From: Pisaster brevispinus
Lineage: Eukaryota > Echinodermata > Asteroidea > Forcipulatida > Asteriidae
NCBI GenBank assembly: GCA_023634235.1
Contig: JAMKCF010000008.1
Span: 16,613,558-16,677,557 of the forward strand
Direction: 5' to 3'
DNA: 64,000 nucleotides
The notes beneath the pieces were generated by a model. It had not been told where the DNA came from and did no database searches. It worked only from the letters and a program-made list of their open reading frames with translations. Made by a program: the position numbers and the translations under genes. Positions 38,101 through 48,225 of this stretch are shown piece after piece (position 1 is the stretch's first letter; each line of letters starts with the position of its first letter).

Positions 38101-41100
38101 TTAACAAGTAATTAAATCACTGAAGACTTGGAGCAGAATTTGACTAATGCACTCAATTGAACCTTAGCTAGGCACACAGTAATGCTTAGTACTACACTAG
38201 CATGTCCATTTTGGCCACGTCTGCATGTTTTCTGCCCTGTTGTGGACCTGGGTTCCAACTACCCACTGGACAACAGGCGAGGGTCTAGTAACTTTGGCAT
38301 TGGGTCAGTCATCCCACAACCTTAACAAGTCTGGCATTCGAGTTTCTCAAATCTTTTGAAGATATTACTTATTTATACATACAATTTTCACATCCAAACC
38401 TCCTTTAAAAAGTTGAAAAGCAAATATAGAAAAAAAAACACCAACGATCAATCGGGTTTTGTTAAAAAATATTTCTTGTGTAGTGAAAAGCATAGTTTGT
38501 GTACTTTGTGTACCGAAACAATGTAATGAATTTGTATTGCATAACGTTGTATGCCCAGCTGCCTGTGAGACTTCTACTGGGGACTAGAGGTGTATGTTTT
38601 GTGCCAACAGAATACAGGTCATAAGTAATGAAATAGCTTCTTTGAAAGAAAAATATATGATATATTTGTGATTCAAAAAATAAAGGCATACGTTGTGAAA
38701 ATTTGCAGTTGACGTTCGAATCAAACTTACAACCCAGCCATTGCAAATCTTGCATTCCAACCGAGCAAAACAAAATTTCTGCCTGTGACTGACATGTCGA
38801 GTATTTCTTAAAGTTAATCATCTATTTCTTGATACTGTCCACTGCTTTACAGCACGATCCCCAACAAGGGATGAACCATTTCCAGCTCCCCTTGACGACC
38901 AGCAGCCCGCCCCGGCACGCCCACCACCCTCACAATCCAAAGAACCACGTCAATCACAAGCACCAAGTCCACCGCAGCCAGTGTCAGTACCAGAGCCAGC
39001 CCCACAACACAAGCCTGACATCCCCCCACAGAGAATAGCTGATCCAGGGCCCCAGAGGGCGGCAGAAGTGCCACAGACCATCGTGCCCTCAGACAGGAAT
39101 GCACCTGCTGAGCTGGATATGAATGCATTCCTACCGGTATGTTTTATTGCATGCCTGTGATTGTTGTTTTTTTTGTCCCCTGATTTTTAAGATTTTGTTC
39201 ATACGTGTTGATCTCCCTTTGCCTCAAAACTGTACACAAGTCCAATTGAACTCTGATTGGACTTGTGTCCGATAGGAGTTGTGTCCGATTGGAGTTTTGT
39301 CCAATTAGGCTTGTGTCTGATTATCAGAAACAAGTCCATTTGGACTGTTTCTGGTCAGACTTATTTCCGATTGGATTTGTTTCCGATTTTGTTTACAAGG
39401 GTATACTTACATGAAGGTGTTATTACGTCAGGACAAAATGTTATCTGTCTTAAGTAAAGTTTGTATTTCTACTCAAACATGCCTTATGTGTCATTTGCAA
39501 ATGTCCCCAGAAAGGCACACACAAGAAAGTCATTTTATCTCCCATTTTATCTCTAGACTGCTACCCATTTGTCAGTAGTTTTCAATGTTCTACATTCTGA
39601 TCCCTGTTTATTGATCTACATACATTGTGTCGTCCTCCAGTCACCTGCCCACTGGAGAAGCTCCACGTGTTGTTTTACAGTCCAGGTGTTCAATTCTGCA
39701 GCAATAAAGGACCGAGCTTTTCTGCATCCCTTTTAATTCCTTTTAATACTTAAATGCAGATGCCTTTCCAAATGAATCATTCCATTAGGACAGATAATCT
39801 GCACAAGTGTGTGGACTGTGTAACACATCTGGGACCACAGGTGTGCATACCTATTATGAGTAGCTACTGCTGAACTGAAAAGAAAACCCACACAAATTTT
39901 TTAATAGTCCTCTGGAAACATGTCAAAATTTAACAGTAGAGAGATTCCAATATTTTTTCTGTCTGTCAGTATCAATGTGTATTATAAAAAAATATGTCAA
40001 AGGAGTGAGAGATGTCAGACGTTTATCTGATTTCAGTCATGTTATGGCTGTTTCTTGCTGGAAAAAAAGTAGCTGTTATTTTCTTCCAATGTGTAAATAA
40101 AACCTTGCTCTTTGATCTACTTCTCTAGCGCTGAGGATACTGTTCCCAGAGCTCCTTGAAATCTATAACTCAAGGGGTTACTGAAACTGAATGGTGGAAA
40201 TGCTATCATGCCAATTATACATGTGTGTGCATGTACCTCTTACAACTTGGATCCTACATGTAGCTATATGTAAATAAAAGTTAAAATAAAGACATTAAAA
40301 AAAGACTTAAATTATGTATACAAATTAAAAATAAAGCTAAAAAAACAAATTACAAAATTAATAAACAAACTCCTCAAAACAAACAAACAAGTACCCAAAA
40401 CAAATAAACAAACACCCCCAACAAACCAACAAAACCAGTTAATTTTAATGATGGTTTTTATTTGTAACAGCAAAAAATGAGGGGGGCTGGAGGTGACAAG
40501 AAGATCAAGGAGCAGCAAACTGAAGGAGAGGCATTGGAATCGTTAATGCGTGGTCACGATTCAATGTGCGCCGTGCTCACAAGTAGAAACAGGAATCTGG
40601 ATGTAGTCAAGGCTATATGGACAGCTGGGGATGTTAGGGTAAGTTTCAGTCCAGCTGCTCTGGCATGTTCGGAGAGTCCCATAGGCAATTTCTACAGCCA
40701 TTGACGAGCTTATAACTCCCAAGATTCTTTAAGGGGGTTTTGTCGTTGTGATCGTGGCAGGCCTATGGCTTTACATGCAATTATGAACTCGAACCACGTT
40801 ATTGACCGTCACATCACAGTATAATGATGGTGCCCTTTTGTGATGTGACGGCTAGCGTGTGCAGTAATTGGGTTATAACTCCTTGTACGGCCACAGGCAT
40901 GGTATAACCATGAGGACAGCACCCCTCTCAAGACAAAGTGCAAGGGTACTATGATTACTGTGTGTCATGGTATTAAATAAATATTTCCAAAGATGCATTT
41001 CCTAGGGGCTTCTGTAATCAGTCTGTCAGTAGAGCCAGTTTGTGTGAAGTGCGCATGGCTAACAGTGGAGCTACGTCACTCATACGAACAGGGCCCAATG

Positions 41101-44100
41101 TCAAAGTGCTGCTTAACAGTAAGCAAATTTGTGTGCGTACTATAGCTGAAAATTTTGCTTTGAAGCTTGAGCGTTCACAGGTTAGCAAGAAAATTAGGCG
41201 GTTAGCTTGCGCGTTCACCGTGAATCTTGCATTGTTACGTCATTCATTTTCATACAGTAAGCACCGGAAGGTTAGCATGCCTTTTCGCTTGCTTACGGTT
41301 AGCAGCGCTATAAAATGGAAATCACACAGTAAGCACAAAATCTGCCGTTAAGCAGCTCTTTGAAATTGGGCCTTGGATTGTGGAGGCACAGATCTAACAT
41401 GCAAAGTTGTGTTCATTGTACGAAGAGGGATGCACCTTGGAAAGTGTAACAAACAAGTTTTGTGATGTTTTGCAACTTGCATGATTTACTTCACAAAGAA
41501 ACTAAACCCTCATGTAATATTCTCCCTACATGACGAACATAAAGCCTTGTTTGATCCAGGTCTTCCCCCTCGTGTTCTCCCGGTAGTTTTATCCAGGTCT
41601 CTCTTGAAATTCCAATCTCTTCAACCTTCCTTTAAATCCAAAATTAAAGCAAGGCTCGTTTTTTTTGTTTTTTCCCTACAAAATTGCTTCAGTTTAGTTT
41701 GGACAAACAGATAATTGTTTCCCGAGCATGGTGGATAAAATGTCATTCTCCATTATAGAACGTCACTCTATTAAATGGGAAATTTTTGTTTGTATTAAAT
41801 TATGTAGATTTTTTTTTACCCTTTAGGAGTTCATTTACCCTCCAAATTTATGGAGTTACAGCCGTACATGTGTGGTTAGTTTATCCACTTCACAATACCT
41901 TGGGGAAGTCACGTCTCGTAGCACGTGCACATACGTGGTTCATTGCTACTTTACATTTACATTGCTTTGTGTGAATGCAATTTATATAAAGCGTAGCTCA
42001 GCTTAATTATGTCCTTGTTTGAAGTAACATGAATTGGCTTGCAATGTATGTCTACATGTAACTTGAGGGACAAACATGTTGTGTACAGCCTAGGGATTGA
42101 CCTATTCATACAAACTTGCTATTATCATGTAGCCAAGCTAATAACAGTTGTGTTGAGAAATTGCCTCAATCTTGTATCTATATTTGTAGCATTGTACTTA
42201 TACCAAGCTAATTACACAACATCTTAATTACATGTTCCTGGATGATGTATTCATTGACAAGAATGTGATCGTTTCCAACGTGAACATGGTGAATCAATTC
42301 AGACCAGGTACTATTATAAAGACTATACTGGCTGTGCTGGGCTATTTAGGCTACAAAATAGACCCAAACATGACTTTGAAAAACTTCCAGGAGTAGTAGA
42401 ATGGTTCTCAAAAGAAACCAACAAATTTTGCCATTTTCAAGCATGTTAAAAAAGTAATAAATTTGACATGATTTTTCCGCACCAGAAGAGTTTATTGGGA
42501 TAAAGCATGCGATCTTTGGAGTTAATGTGGTAGTACATGTACGTCCAGCCGTATAAAAGTTAATAACTGATTAAAATTCGATTTGTTTTATTTTTTATTT
42601 TTATTTTTTTTCACAATTATTCATGAGGATTTGACAAAAGAGACTATTTACTTATATTATGGATAAAAGTTATAAATAGTTATGAAAAGTCAAACGTCAA
42701 ATTTTAATTCAGAGAGTCTGTACAACTGAAGCATGTCCCTCAGTGCACAGCACGGGGGCTAGCGAGGCAACATTCTGTGTTTCTGTTGCCATGGCTCTTG
42801 GGGCTAGCGAGGCATAAAATGGAGCTTAGGAACGTGTGGGAGGGGTAGGGAGCCAGACCACTGAGTACTTTTTGTTATTAAAAGGGTTTTAATTCGTACA
42901 TCTAGCTTTGCAAATCTGCTGTTTCAGTGCTCTGTGTACTTACCCCCCCCCCTCTTTTGTACACTTTACTTAATTTTTGTAATAATTAAATAAGATACAT
43001 ATTGGAAGCACGAATGGACACCACTTTTGTGGTAGTGATCGTGCAATTGTGTACATTTACATTTTTGTGAAACAAATTGCAAAAAGATATAACTTGTGGT
43101 TCGTCGCAACACTCTGGTCTACGACGACAGTCGGGAGGATGGAGGGTTACGCTTATCACATTTCAATATTGCAACATTGCAACATACTTAGCAACATTGT
43201 GCGAAAATATAAGTATGATTTGACCAGCAGCGACTGATATGATTTGGGATTTTTTTTTGTTTTTGATCATTTGTTGTTAATTACGTGACATTTTGATGAT
43301 TTAAAAAATCTGAAACCATCTCAAAATTATTGTCTAGGATTCTACAACGCTAAATTACATCATAAGTGGTAAACCAATATGCTACTTTAATTTCATGACT
43401 AGGCATTCTTCCATGTGATTTTTGTGTGAAATTGTCCAGTGAAATAAACTGAGATTCCCACAGGCTGGCTATTTTTGGACTGTCTCGCAAGCTGATTAGG
43501 AAATAAGTTTAAAATAGCCTACAGCAGTCTTGACTAGTGTTTGAGAGTCAGTCTAGCTGCAAAATTTTGCTTGAATTCTGATACAACTTAAAGTTTGGGT
43601 CTGGGATCTCTTTTGGGCAGCATTCATTAATAGATTGGGTTGTTTCGAATGCAAAGAAAATGATTTAGCTTTGTCTTGTAAGTTTATAGGGTTCAAATTG
43701 TCGGTATTAAATGTAAGTTGTAAATTTAAATTTGCATTGAGGATAAAGAAAAATTGTTTTTACCCGTACACCGGTGTGTTTCAAGCACTGTATACTCAGT
43801 ACTTTCCCAAGTAATTGGTGTTTTACTTTTTTTAAGCACAATTTTGAAAGGTTTTTTTTTTTGATCTCTTTTATGTTTTGATTTTTTGCCTACAGACCGC
43901 CGTAGAATCTGCTGTAAATATGAGGGACCAAGCTATCATCGTAGACTTGATAAACATCATGCTAATAAAGAAGTGAGTCTATCAAAAACCAGCCCCACCT
44001 CCAAAAAAGAAAAGGAAAATAAAGTTATTTTATTTGTACAACATTTCTAATGGAAATATCCCAAACCATGAAAACAGATAAATATTTTATTTATATTTTT

Positions 44101-45743
44101 CCCCTTTAATTGTTCTGTAGGTCACTATGGTCACTAGACTTGTGTGTGATACTCTTACCCAAAATAAAGGACTTGATGACAAGCAAATATGAAAAGTAAG
44201 TGCACAGCTATGCAGTTTGCCTTTTGTCCTTTACCTTATCGATATTTGATAGTTCCTCTGTTACCAAGTAGGCGAAAAAGTACAAACATCCCCATCAGTC
44301 TAGCTTGTTGCCTCTTTGACAGCCTGATTAACTCAGCAGTCATCAGTGATGAAATATGCAGTTGGCTTAACTGCACAAGCTGGGCTCTGGTCGAGCACAC
44401 TAACCGACCCCCCCCCCCATACCTCTACATGTTAAACTTAAAACACACCACACCTTCTGTTGCCCGGTGGTAAATCAGTTAACTAATTAACCATCAAGTA
44501 GCAGAGTGGAGTGCTATGGCTGTACGGTCTAGTGCACTGGTCTCAAGTTCTGGTGTTGTTTGAGTGGGTTTGTGTACCACTCATGGTGCTTGTGTCCTTT
44601 AGCAAGACACTTGACCGTGATTGCTTTGTCCTTCTGATGCATGAAAAGAACCGGTACACATATCGTTATTGCTGTAGATTGCACCCTATACATGTATATA
44701 AGGTGCTATATAAATGGGTGTCATGATTCAAGCATAGCTCTGAATACCTGTGATTAACTAAAGCATGATTTGAGAACTGTGTATTATTATTTACACGTCT
44801 GATAGTTGACGAGAGGCAATGAAGGCAATTGCTTTCATGCCCCTTGGTCATTGCCTTGGTGCCTCTTGAAATGTTCCAGCACAAATTTGAATGTTCCACA
44901 TAGAGATGCCCTTTACAAAGGAGAAACTACCTTGGTGCCCTTGACCTTTCATCGAGCCTATGTTCTTGATACTAACAAGTTTCCGTTCCCCCCCCCCTCT
45001 CTGCTGAACCATAGCTATGTACAATGTGGATGCGCTGCAGTCAAGTTGATCTTGAAAAGCTTCACCACTCTCATCAAGTCCAATGTCAAAACTCCGCCAA
45101 CAGGAGTAGATATTTCCAGAGAAGAAAGGTAGGTCAATAAAAGATGCTTTATATCATTCGAAAAAGGGAAACTTGAAAGGGATTTTGACTGGAAAAAGCT
45201 CACACATTCCCATGTTTGCGACCCTGTGAAGACATCTTGTGTTCTATCCTTTGTGCCTGTACTTGACAACCCCCCGTAGAATTCGTACACAAGATTCCTG
45301 GTAAAGCACCCCAGTAAATTCCTGGTGGAGCACCCCAGTAAATTCCGGGAGGAGCACCCCAGTGAATTCCTGTTGGAGTACCCCTGTAAATTCCCGGTGG
45401 AGCACCCCAGTCTTTAGAATTCCCCGTTTGGAGACCTGTTGTTCCCGTTGTCTCTGGTCTTCATTTTGTAGTCATCATTAAAACACCAACACAGTCTATT
45501 TTAATGCTCATGACATTTTTTTCAAATTATATTTTATATTATGTTTTGTCGAAAAACTTGGAAGCTGAGAAATAATTTCTCAACCCCTTTTCCTAACTCC
45601 TGAATTCCAGGTACAAGAAGTGTAGCAAGTGTTACGGATACCTACTGGCTGTGAGAACGGTTGTTGAGGACAGACAGCATACAGCAGGCAAGATGGGTAG
45701 TACCTTTCGCGAGCTGCAGCTCTTACTGGCCCAGCTTGACTAA
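17191..45743 (+). CDS. KATNB1: Katanin p80 WD40 regulatory subunit B1, complete
   Basis: Non-catalytic katanin subunit. It targets and activates the p60 AAA ATPase for microtubule severing at centrosomes, spindles and axonemes. Sixteen coding exons join in phase: 17191-17218, 19117-19247, 19467-19584, 20326-20426, 21284-21409, 22603-22718, 24421-24492, 25098-25302, 26445-26596, 34792-34928, 38853-39136, 40471-40638, 43896-43972, 44121-44195, 45015-45128 and 45611-45743 (2037 nt, 678 residues; human is about 655). Residues 10-299 form six WD40 repeats ([49 protein letters not shown], then [14 protein letters not shown]). Residues 300-510 are a Pro/Gln-rich linker with the conserved patches [11 protein letters not shown] and EPFPAP. 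Residues about 511-678 are the con80 domain that binds p60 ([44 protein letters not shown]). The start is MTTKRSWKL, joined to QEFVAHG. Intron 9 is 8.2 kb. Confidence 0.98.
17283..18015. mobile_element. Palindrome-rich MITE in KATNB1 intron 1
   Basis: Inverted repeats of about 100 bp (17283-17384 and 17901-18015) flank a core of about 515 bp with no credible gene. The outer ends read GTTCCGTCCCAACTTGACAA. Each arm also holds two copies of the self-palindrome GTCCCAACTATAGTTGGGAC (17315-17334 and 17365-17384 left; 17901-17920 and a variant at 17960-17979 right). The exact ends and target duplication are uncertain; AAT or ATAAT flanks both sides. It begins about 65 bp after the exon 1 donor. 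Confidence 0.85.
18119..18182. repeat. Near-perfect hairpin A, KATNB1 intron 1
   Basis: TGATGACTAGAGTTTG...ATGAATGCT pairs with AGCATTCAT...CAAACTCTAGTCATCA: 25 pairs, one 3-nt bulge and an A/T-rich loop of about 12 nt. It is directly followed by an unrelated hairpin. Confidence 0.9.
18184..18235. repeat. Perfect hairpin B, KATNB1 intron 1
   Basis: AGAGATGTCCAACACTCAAT plus TA pairs perfectly over 22 bp with its inverse after a 6-nt ACATGA loop. Its sequence is unrelated to hairpin A, which it abuts. Confidence 0.9.
20707..20828. mobile_element. Small foldback MITE, KATNB1 intron 4
   Basis: The left arm CAAGTCTCGCGTATATTTGA continues ACATTTTTTGG. The right arm inverts to CAAATCTCGCGCGTATTCGA followed by ACATTTTGACC. 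About 122 bp, no coding capacity. Confidence 0.7.
21801..21930 (+). repeat. Dispersed repeat family R1, copy 3
   Basis: Contains GGCCTGGAATCTGTTGCCCC, GGTGCCACTTCAAAAGTTTC, CCCATAGACTTTG and GTGCCCTTTGCAAAATGAAC in family order, within KATNB1 intron 5. The following stretch, to about 22370, holds further diverged repeat DNA including GCACGCTACAC(A/G) shared with about 5580. Confidence 0.65.
23285..23490. repeat. Dispersed repeat family R5, copy 2
   Basis: Carries AGCGTTCTCCCTTAATACTG at the left, CACTCCAAGTTGTCTGGCTGG and GTTCAGTGTTGAAGAG inside, and AGTGAAATGAAAAAGTTAAG near the right end. Lies in KATNB1 intron 6. Confidence 0.6.
23930..24083. mobile_element. MITE family M3, copy 2
   Basis: The left end CCTGGAGCATTTTCCAAACC and its GGCCTGGGCTCCGG extension are inverted at the right as GAGACAGAGCCTTAGCCGAG then TTTGAAAAAAGCCCTCTGG. 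Same design as 13026-13177. Confidence 0.7.
24870..24944. mobile_element. MITE family M1, fragment
   Basis: CGCTATGAAATGGAAACTCA followed by CTGCTGTTAAGCAGCTCTAT matches the right-hand 75 bp of the M1 copy at 41091-41373. The rest is absent. Confidence 0.5.
25510..25960 (+). repeat. SINE-tail-like composite repeat, KATNB1 intron 8
   Basis: GAGCAAGGCACTTAACCATA and ATTGCTTCATAAC match the tRNA-Leu SINE body. They are followed by a segment with CAGCCCCAGGAGTAGGTGGC that has no relative elsewhere in the window. No tRNA head is present, so this is a fragment or another SINE subfamily. Confidence 0.45.
28188..28388. mobile_element. Foldback element built on CTAGTCGCGACT
   Basis: The left end GGCGTGGGCGACTAGT is inverted at the right as GCACAAGTCGGCGAGGCC. 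The interior repeats ACTAGTCGC, GTCGCGACT and GACTTCGACA(A)CTAGT several times in both orientations. About 200 bp and non-coding. Confidence 0.65.
28913..29042. repeat. Interstitial telomere-like GGGTTA tract
   Basis: Two related blocks begin TTTATTCGCTAGGG and run into variants of GGGCTAGGGTTAGGGTT. About eight TTAGGG/CTAGGG hexamers are present, separated by unique bases. TTAGGG is the telomere unit of deuterostomes. Confidence 0.8.
30795..30875 (-). repeat. Short AT-rich repeat next to the SINE
   Basis: AATAATAATAATGATATTGA followed by CTATATAGCGCATGC and AAGGTACTCAAGGCACTCAA, resembling a degenerate stretch near 19650-19710 (CTTGTAAAGCGCAGCGAAT, GAGGCACTCAAGGTG). It adjoins, but is separate from, the SINE at 30925-31236. 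Confidence 0.4.
30925..31236 (-). mobile_element. Full-length tRNA-Leu-like SINE
   Basis: On the minus strand the head carries GGACTCAAGCTCTGGTGTTT and the B box GGGTTCGAGTCCCAG, then GCAAGACACTTAACCATTAT and TGCTTCGCCC, ending in a tail with TTATAAGGTGCTACACAA. It is about 310 bp and the best-preserved copy here. It defines the family also seen at 10443-10932 and 44505-44725. Confidence 0.85.
31355..31573. mobile_element. MITE family M4 (TAAGGGCC ends)
   Basis: The left end TAAGGGCCATGTCACACGG and the right end CGTGTGACAAGGCCCTTA are inverted repeats. The interior has matching CAATCTCC/GTTGCCTCC stretches. About 219 bp, in KATNB1 intron 9. Confidence 0.75.
33130..33622. repeat. Minisatellite with 58-bp higher-order unit
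   Basis: All subunits are variants of a roughly 19-20-bp unit (ACCCTTTTAAGAAAYCC). In the centre three subunits form a 58-bp unit, with ATTGAACCC recurring at 33241, 33299 and 33357. The edges are more degenerate. Each subunit holds a C-run, then TTTTAAGAAA. Confidence 0.93.
34160..34385. repeat. Dispersed repeat family R5, copy 3
   Basis: AGCGTTCTTACTCTTCAGTG at the left, GCAGGTGGTCCAGCTGACAA, GTTCAATGTTGAAAAGCATC inside, and GGCCAGTCACTGAAAAAATT at the right. Same order as the copies at 11889 and 23285. Confidence 0.6.
34420..34670. mobile_element. MITE family M1, copy 2
   Basis: The left end AGCCCAATTTCATGGCTCTGC is mirrored at the right by GCAGAGCCATGAACTTGGGC. The interior is dense in GCTTACG, GCGCTTG and AAGCGCCGA. 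Only about 120 bp upstream of KATNB1 exon 10. Confidence 0.8.
34929..38852 (+). other. KATNB1 intron 10, 3.9 kb
   Basis: Apart from an R1 repeat (37908-38058) and a T-rich tract at 35400-35470, this intron looks like unique AT-rich DNA with nothing recognisable. Confidence 0.6.
37908..38058 (+). repeat. Dispersed repeat family R1, copy 4
   Basis: GGCCTGGGACTTCACAGGCT, TTGGCCTTGGTGCCCCTTCA, AAAAGGTTTCCCATAGTCTT, GCAAAATGAAAATGGCCTTG and CCCTCTCAAAAGTGC in family order. The cleanest copy. Confidence 0.7.
39236..39400. repeat. Degenerate about 20-bp tandem repeat
   Basis: Successive variants of TCCGATTGGACTTGTG (GATTGGACTTGTGTCCGATA, GTCCGATTGGAGTTTTGTCC, TTTCCGATTGGATTTGTTTC). Lies just after KATNB1 exon 11. 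The TTGGAC core recalls the 7-kb satellite. Confidence 0.75.
40763..40905. mobile_element. Long imperfect foldback, KATNB1 intron 12
   Basis: The arm starting CCTATGGC...TACA and ending GACCGTCACATCAC pairs with GTGATGTGACGGCT...CCACAGG. About 58 nt per arm with mismatches and a loop of about 25 nt. MITE-like. Confidence 0.6.
41091..41373. mobile_element. MITE family M1, copy 3
   Basis: The left end GGGCCCAATGTCAAAGTGCTG and right end CAGCTCTTTGAAATTGGGCC are inverted. The interior carries CTGCTTAACAGTAAGCAAAT and its inverse-like TAAGCACAAAATCTGCCGTT. Confidence 0.85.
44505..44725 (+). mobile_element. tRNA-Leu-like SINE, KATNB1 intron 14
   Basis: The head has ATGGCTGTACGGTCTAGTGC and CTCAAGTTCTGG. 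The B box is eroded (GGGTTTGTGTACCAC). The body continues CTTGTGTCCTTTAGCAAGAC, ACTTGACCGTGATTGCTTTG, and ends ATAAGGTGCTATATAAATGG. Confidence 0.75.
44812..44962 (+). repeat. Dispersed repeat family R1, copy 5
   Basis: CATTGCCTTGGTGCCTCTTG, AAATGTTCCAG, GATGCCCTTTACAAAGGAG and ACCTTGGTGCCC. More diverged than the copy at 37908. Confidence 0.5.
45300..45418. repeat. 24-bp tandem repeat before the last KATNB1 exon
   Basis: Five imperfect copies of GTGGAGCACCCCAGTAAATT plus CCTG, differing at one to four positions each. The array is in intron 15, about 190 bp upstream of exon 16. Confidence 0.93.
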
Positions 45744-46360
45744 AACAAACAAAAAACAAACTCCAACGGGTCATAAAGAAGCAGAATTTCCCCCACCTTT
45801 TCAAAGAAGAATACTAGTGTATGTTTTATGTTCTACCCTCTTTTTATCAATATATATCGTCACAAGATCGTGCAAACGATTGGCCCAGGTTAGGTTGGGC
45901 CTGTGGGACCACAAGAAAGCAGAGCGCACGTGTGTTGAGTGATAATATTTCTGCATTGCCACAACAAGACGGGAGCGAGCCTTGTTGCACATTTTCAAAG
46001 TGGAGCTTTGTATTGACAGAAAACATTGTAACGGCGCCCTGCTCTTTGCAGACGAGCCAGTCATAATCTGATAATCTAATCATTTCTGATAATGCTTGGG
46101 CTTGTTTACAGTTCAATTCAGCGAGTCTGACTTGCTAGCCAGGAGTGTTTACCACGTAGCCAACATTTTATTTGTGTAAGATCAACACATATTGGATTGT
46201 GGGACTGTCTTGACTTAGGATAACCGGCCTCATTTTAAACAGCTGCATAATGTCAAGCTATCGTTAATATAGAAGTTTCTTTGACCACAAATCAATATGG
46301 GACTAATCGCAAGCAATAAACATCTATCACAGTCATCGCTATGGCTGCAAGCTTTAATTC
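45744..46360 (+). other. KATNB1 3' UTR and flank
   Basis: Sequence after the stop codon up to a candidate AATAAA at 46315-46320, 572 nt downstream. No competing signal closer to the stop was noticed. Nothing else recognisable. Confidence 0.45.
46315..46320 (+). terminator. Candidate KATNB1 poly(A) signal
   Basis: AATAAA, followed by an AT-rich tract. Motif evidence only. Confidence 0.35.
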
Positions 46361-46367
46361 TATTTTT

Positions 46368-46412
46368 TATTTATTTATTTATTTATTTATTTATTTTTTT
46401 TTTTGGGGGGGG
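46368..46412. repeat. TTTA microsatellite followed by poly-G
   Basis: About ten units of TTTA/TTTAT, then T-run and G-run. Confidence 0.9.
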
Positions 46413-48074
46413 GGTTTATAGGTGGGGTTAAGCAACATTTTTCTGCACCGCACAAGTTTGAACCCTGCTGGAGTTCAGACCTTTCTGGTATTATGACCCA
46501 ATATTGTATTCTTTGTCTCTCAGGAATTTCTAAACAGGTCACGTTAGTTCTACACATTTACCATTGATTAACCCCTCATGTCGAGGCCTTAAATCAGTTT
46601 CCCAGGCATGTGATTGCTCAGGATTTTACCTGATTTCAGGATTTCCTCAAAATCTCCATGGGATTTTTCCTGGAAAGGAGTCGAGCAGTCACCAAAGGGA
46701 GGACGAGACAGTCCACATTGTGTCCAAACCTGTAGTTTTGTATTTCTGGGGGTGCACAGAGTCTGTTAACCTGAACTGTAAATGTCTAGGAGGTTCTGGG
46801 TCTACAATAAGAGGGGAACCCTGGAAGACGTTTTAAGGAACTTTCTTATTTGGGCAAATCTCACTCCTGGTCTCCAGCCTTGCATGTTGTTAAGCTCGCT
46901 GGCTGCATGGTATTTAGAGCGTAATTAAAACACTGACAGTATGACAGTCTTAGTGCATGATTACTAAGTTATTTCTCACTCTATGACTGACAAAAAATAG
47001 AGAAAAATTCCCAGTGACACCTCCTTGACTAAAGTCCTGTGTATTTGTATCGTTAGTATTGATCAAGTGGTCATTGGAATTAGGGGTGTGCAGCAAGTCA
47101 AAAACCAGACAAAAGACACTAGGTAGCAGAGCTAAATGCTACTATTACTGCCATGCTGTACACTATGCAATAACTACAATCATAAGTACACTTATTGTTA
47201 CAGAGACTCCAAAATGGCAACAGAGACAAAATAGAGTACCTCTTTGCGCTGCAATGAGGTACTCTGCAATACAATTGTTGCTTATTAGGAAATGGTTACC
47301 GACCAAATTTCATAATGATGCAGGACACAATGTCATATGTACCATCTGTAACTGGTTTCCTGCTTATTTTTGCTCAGCAGAAGATCGCTCAAAGGGCTGT
47401 TGTCTGTTATTTAACCTACATTGCTGTGTGATAAGCACTGTTAGTATACTCGGTGCTTTCTCTGGCAATACACAGGCATACTACTTGGTTGGGATTCGAA
47501 CCCGCAACCCCTACATTCTTTAGCATATATCTTATTACCTCATGACCCCCAAGACGAGAGACCAGTTACATCCCCACTGTTGTCTGCTTTTAAAGTTGGG
47601 ACTAATCTTGCATTTGACAAACTCAAGTATTTTTGTATTCATCAACAGGTTGCTGGATAATTGATTCATAAATAATTTTGAAGTAAATTTTTACGCCATG
47701 GTTTCCCATCTACTGTTTATGATTAGGGCTACCCCTCCCCCCCCCCCTGAAAACAATGTGTACCATCTACATATGATATTTAAACTCAAGGTATGCATTT
47801 GATTTTCAAGTTGCATAACATATCAATGGTCACAGTTTGTCACTATATATTAAGTACATGTACGCCTAATCATGGTGGTACTGCAGTAATGGCTGCATTA
47901 ATAAACCATGCTATCTGGGGGGGGGGTTACAATAAGAGTGACCTTGTGCATTCCAGAGCATTTTCTGGTAGGCAAGAACTACACTGGTCATTATGAAAAA
48001 TGGTACATTTTTGTACCATTCAAGCAGCTGAACAATTTTGGTATATGCCCCATTTCTTCATAGCAAAAGTTGAT

Positions 48075-48225
48075 AAAGTCGTATCGTGTAATCTCCATAA
48101 ACTGCAAGATTTTATATTTTCTTCCATTGAGCTGTGTATAAACTGTGCCTGCAGAAAGTTCAGGCTATCAATACGGCTCTTTTGTAAAGTTGTGACATCA
48201 CAGGTCACATGGTCTATCTATGTAG
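48075..48225 (+). repeat. Dispersed repeat family R4, copy 2
   Basis: Partner of 11065-11235: TCTCCATAAACTGCAAGATT, GTGTATAAACTGTGCCTGC, GGCTCTTTTGTAAAGTTGTG and GGTCACATGGTC. Confidence 0.55.

Noticed and set aside
38847..39128. 93-codon minus-strand frame over KATNB1 exon 11
   Set aside because: Antisense shadow of the Pro/Gln-rich linker exon, which is in phase with the flanking exons.
47059..47523. 154-codon plus-strand open frame
   Set aside because: No domain, ends in a B-box-like SINE remnant, and the composition is random-like.
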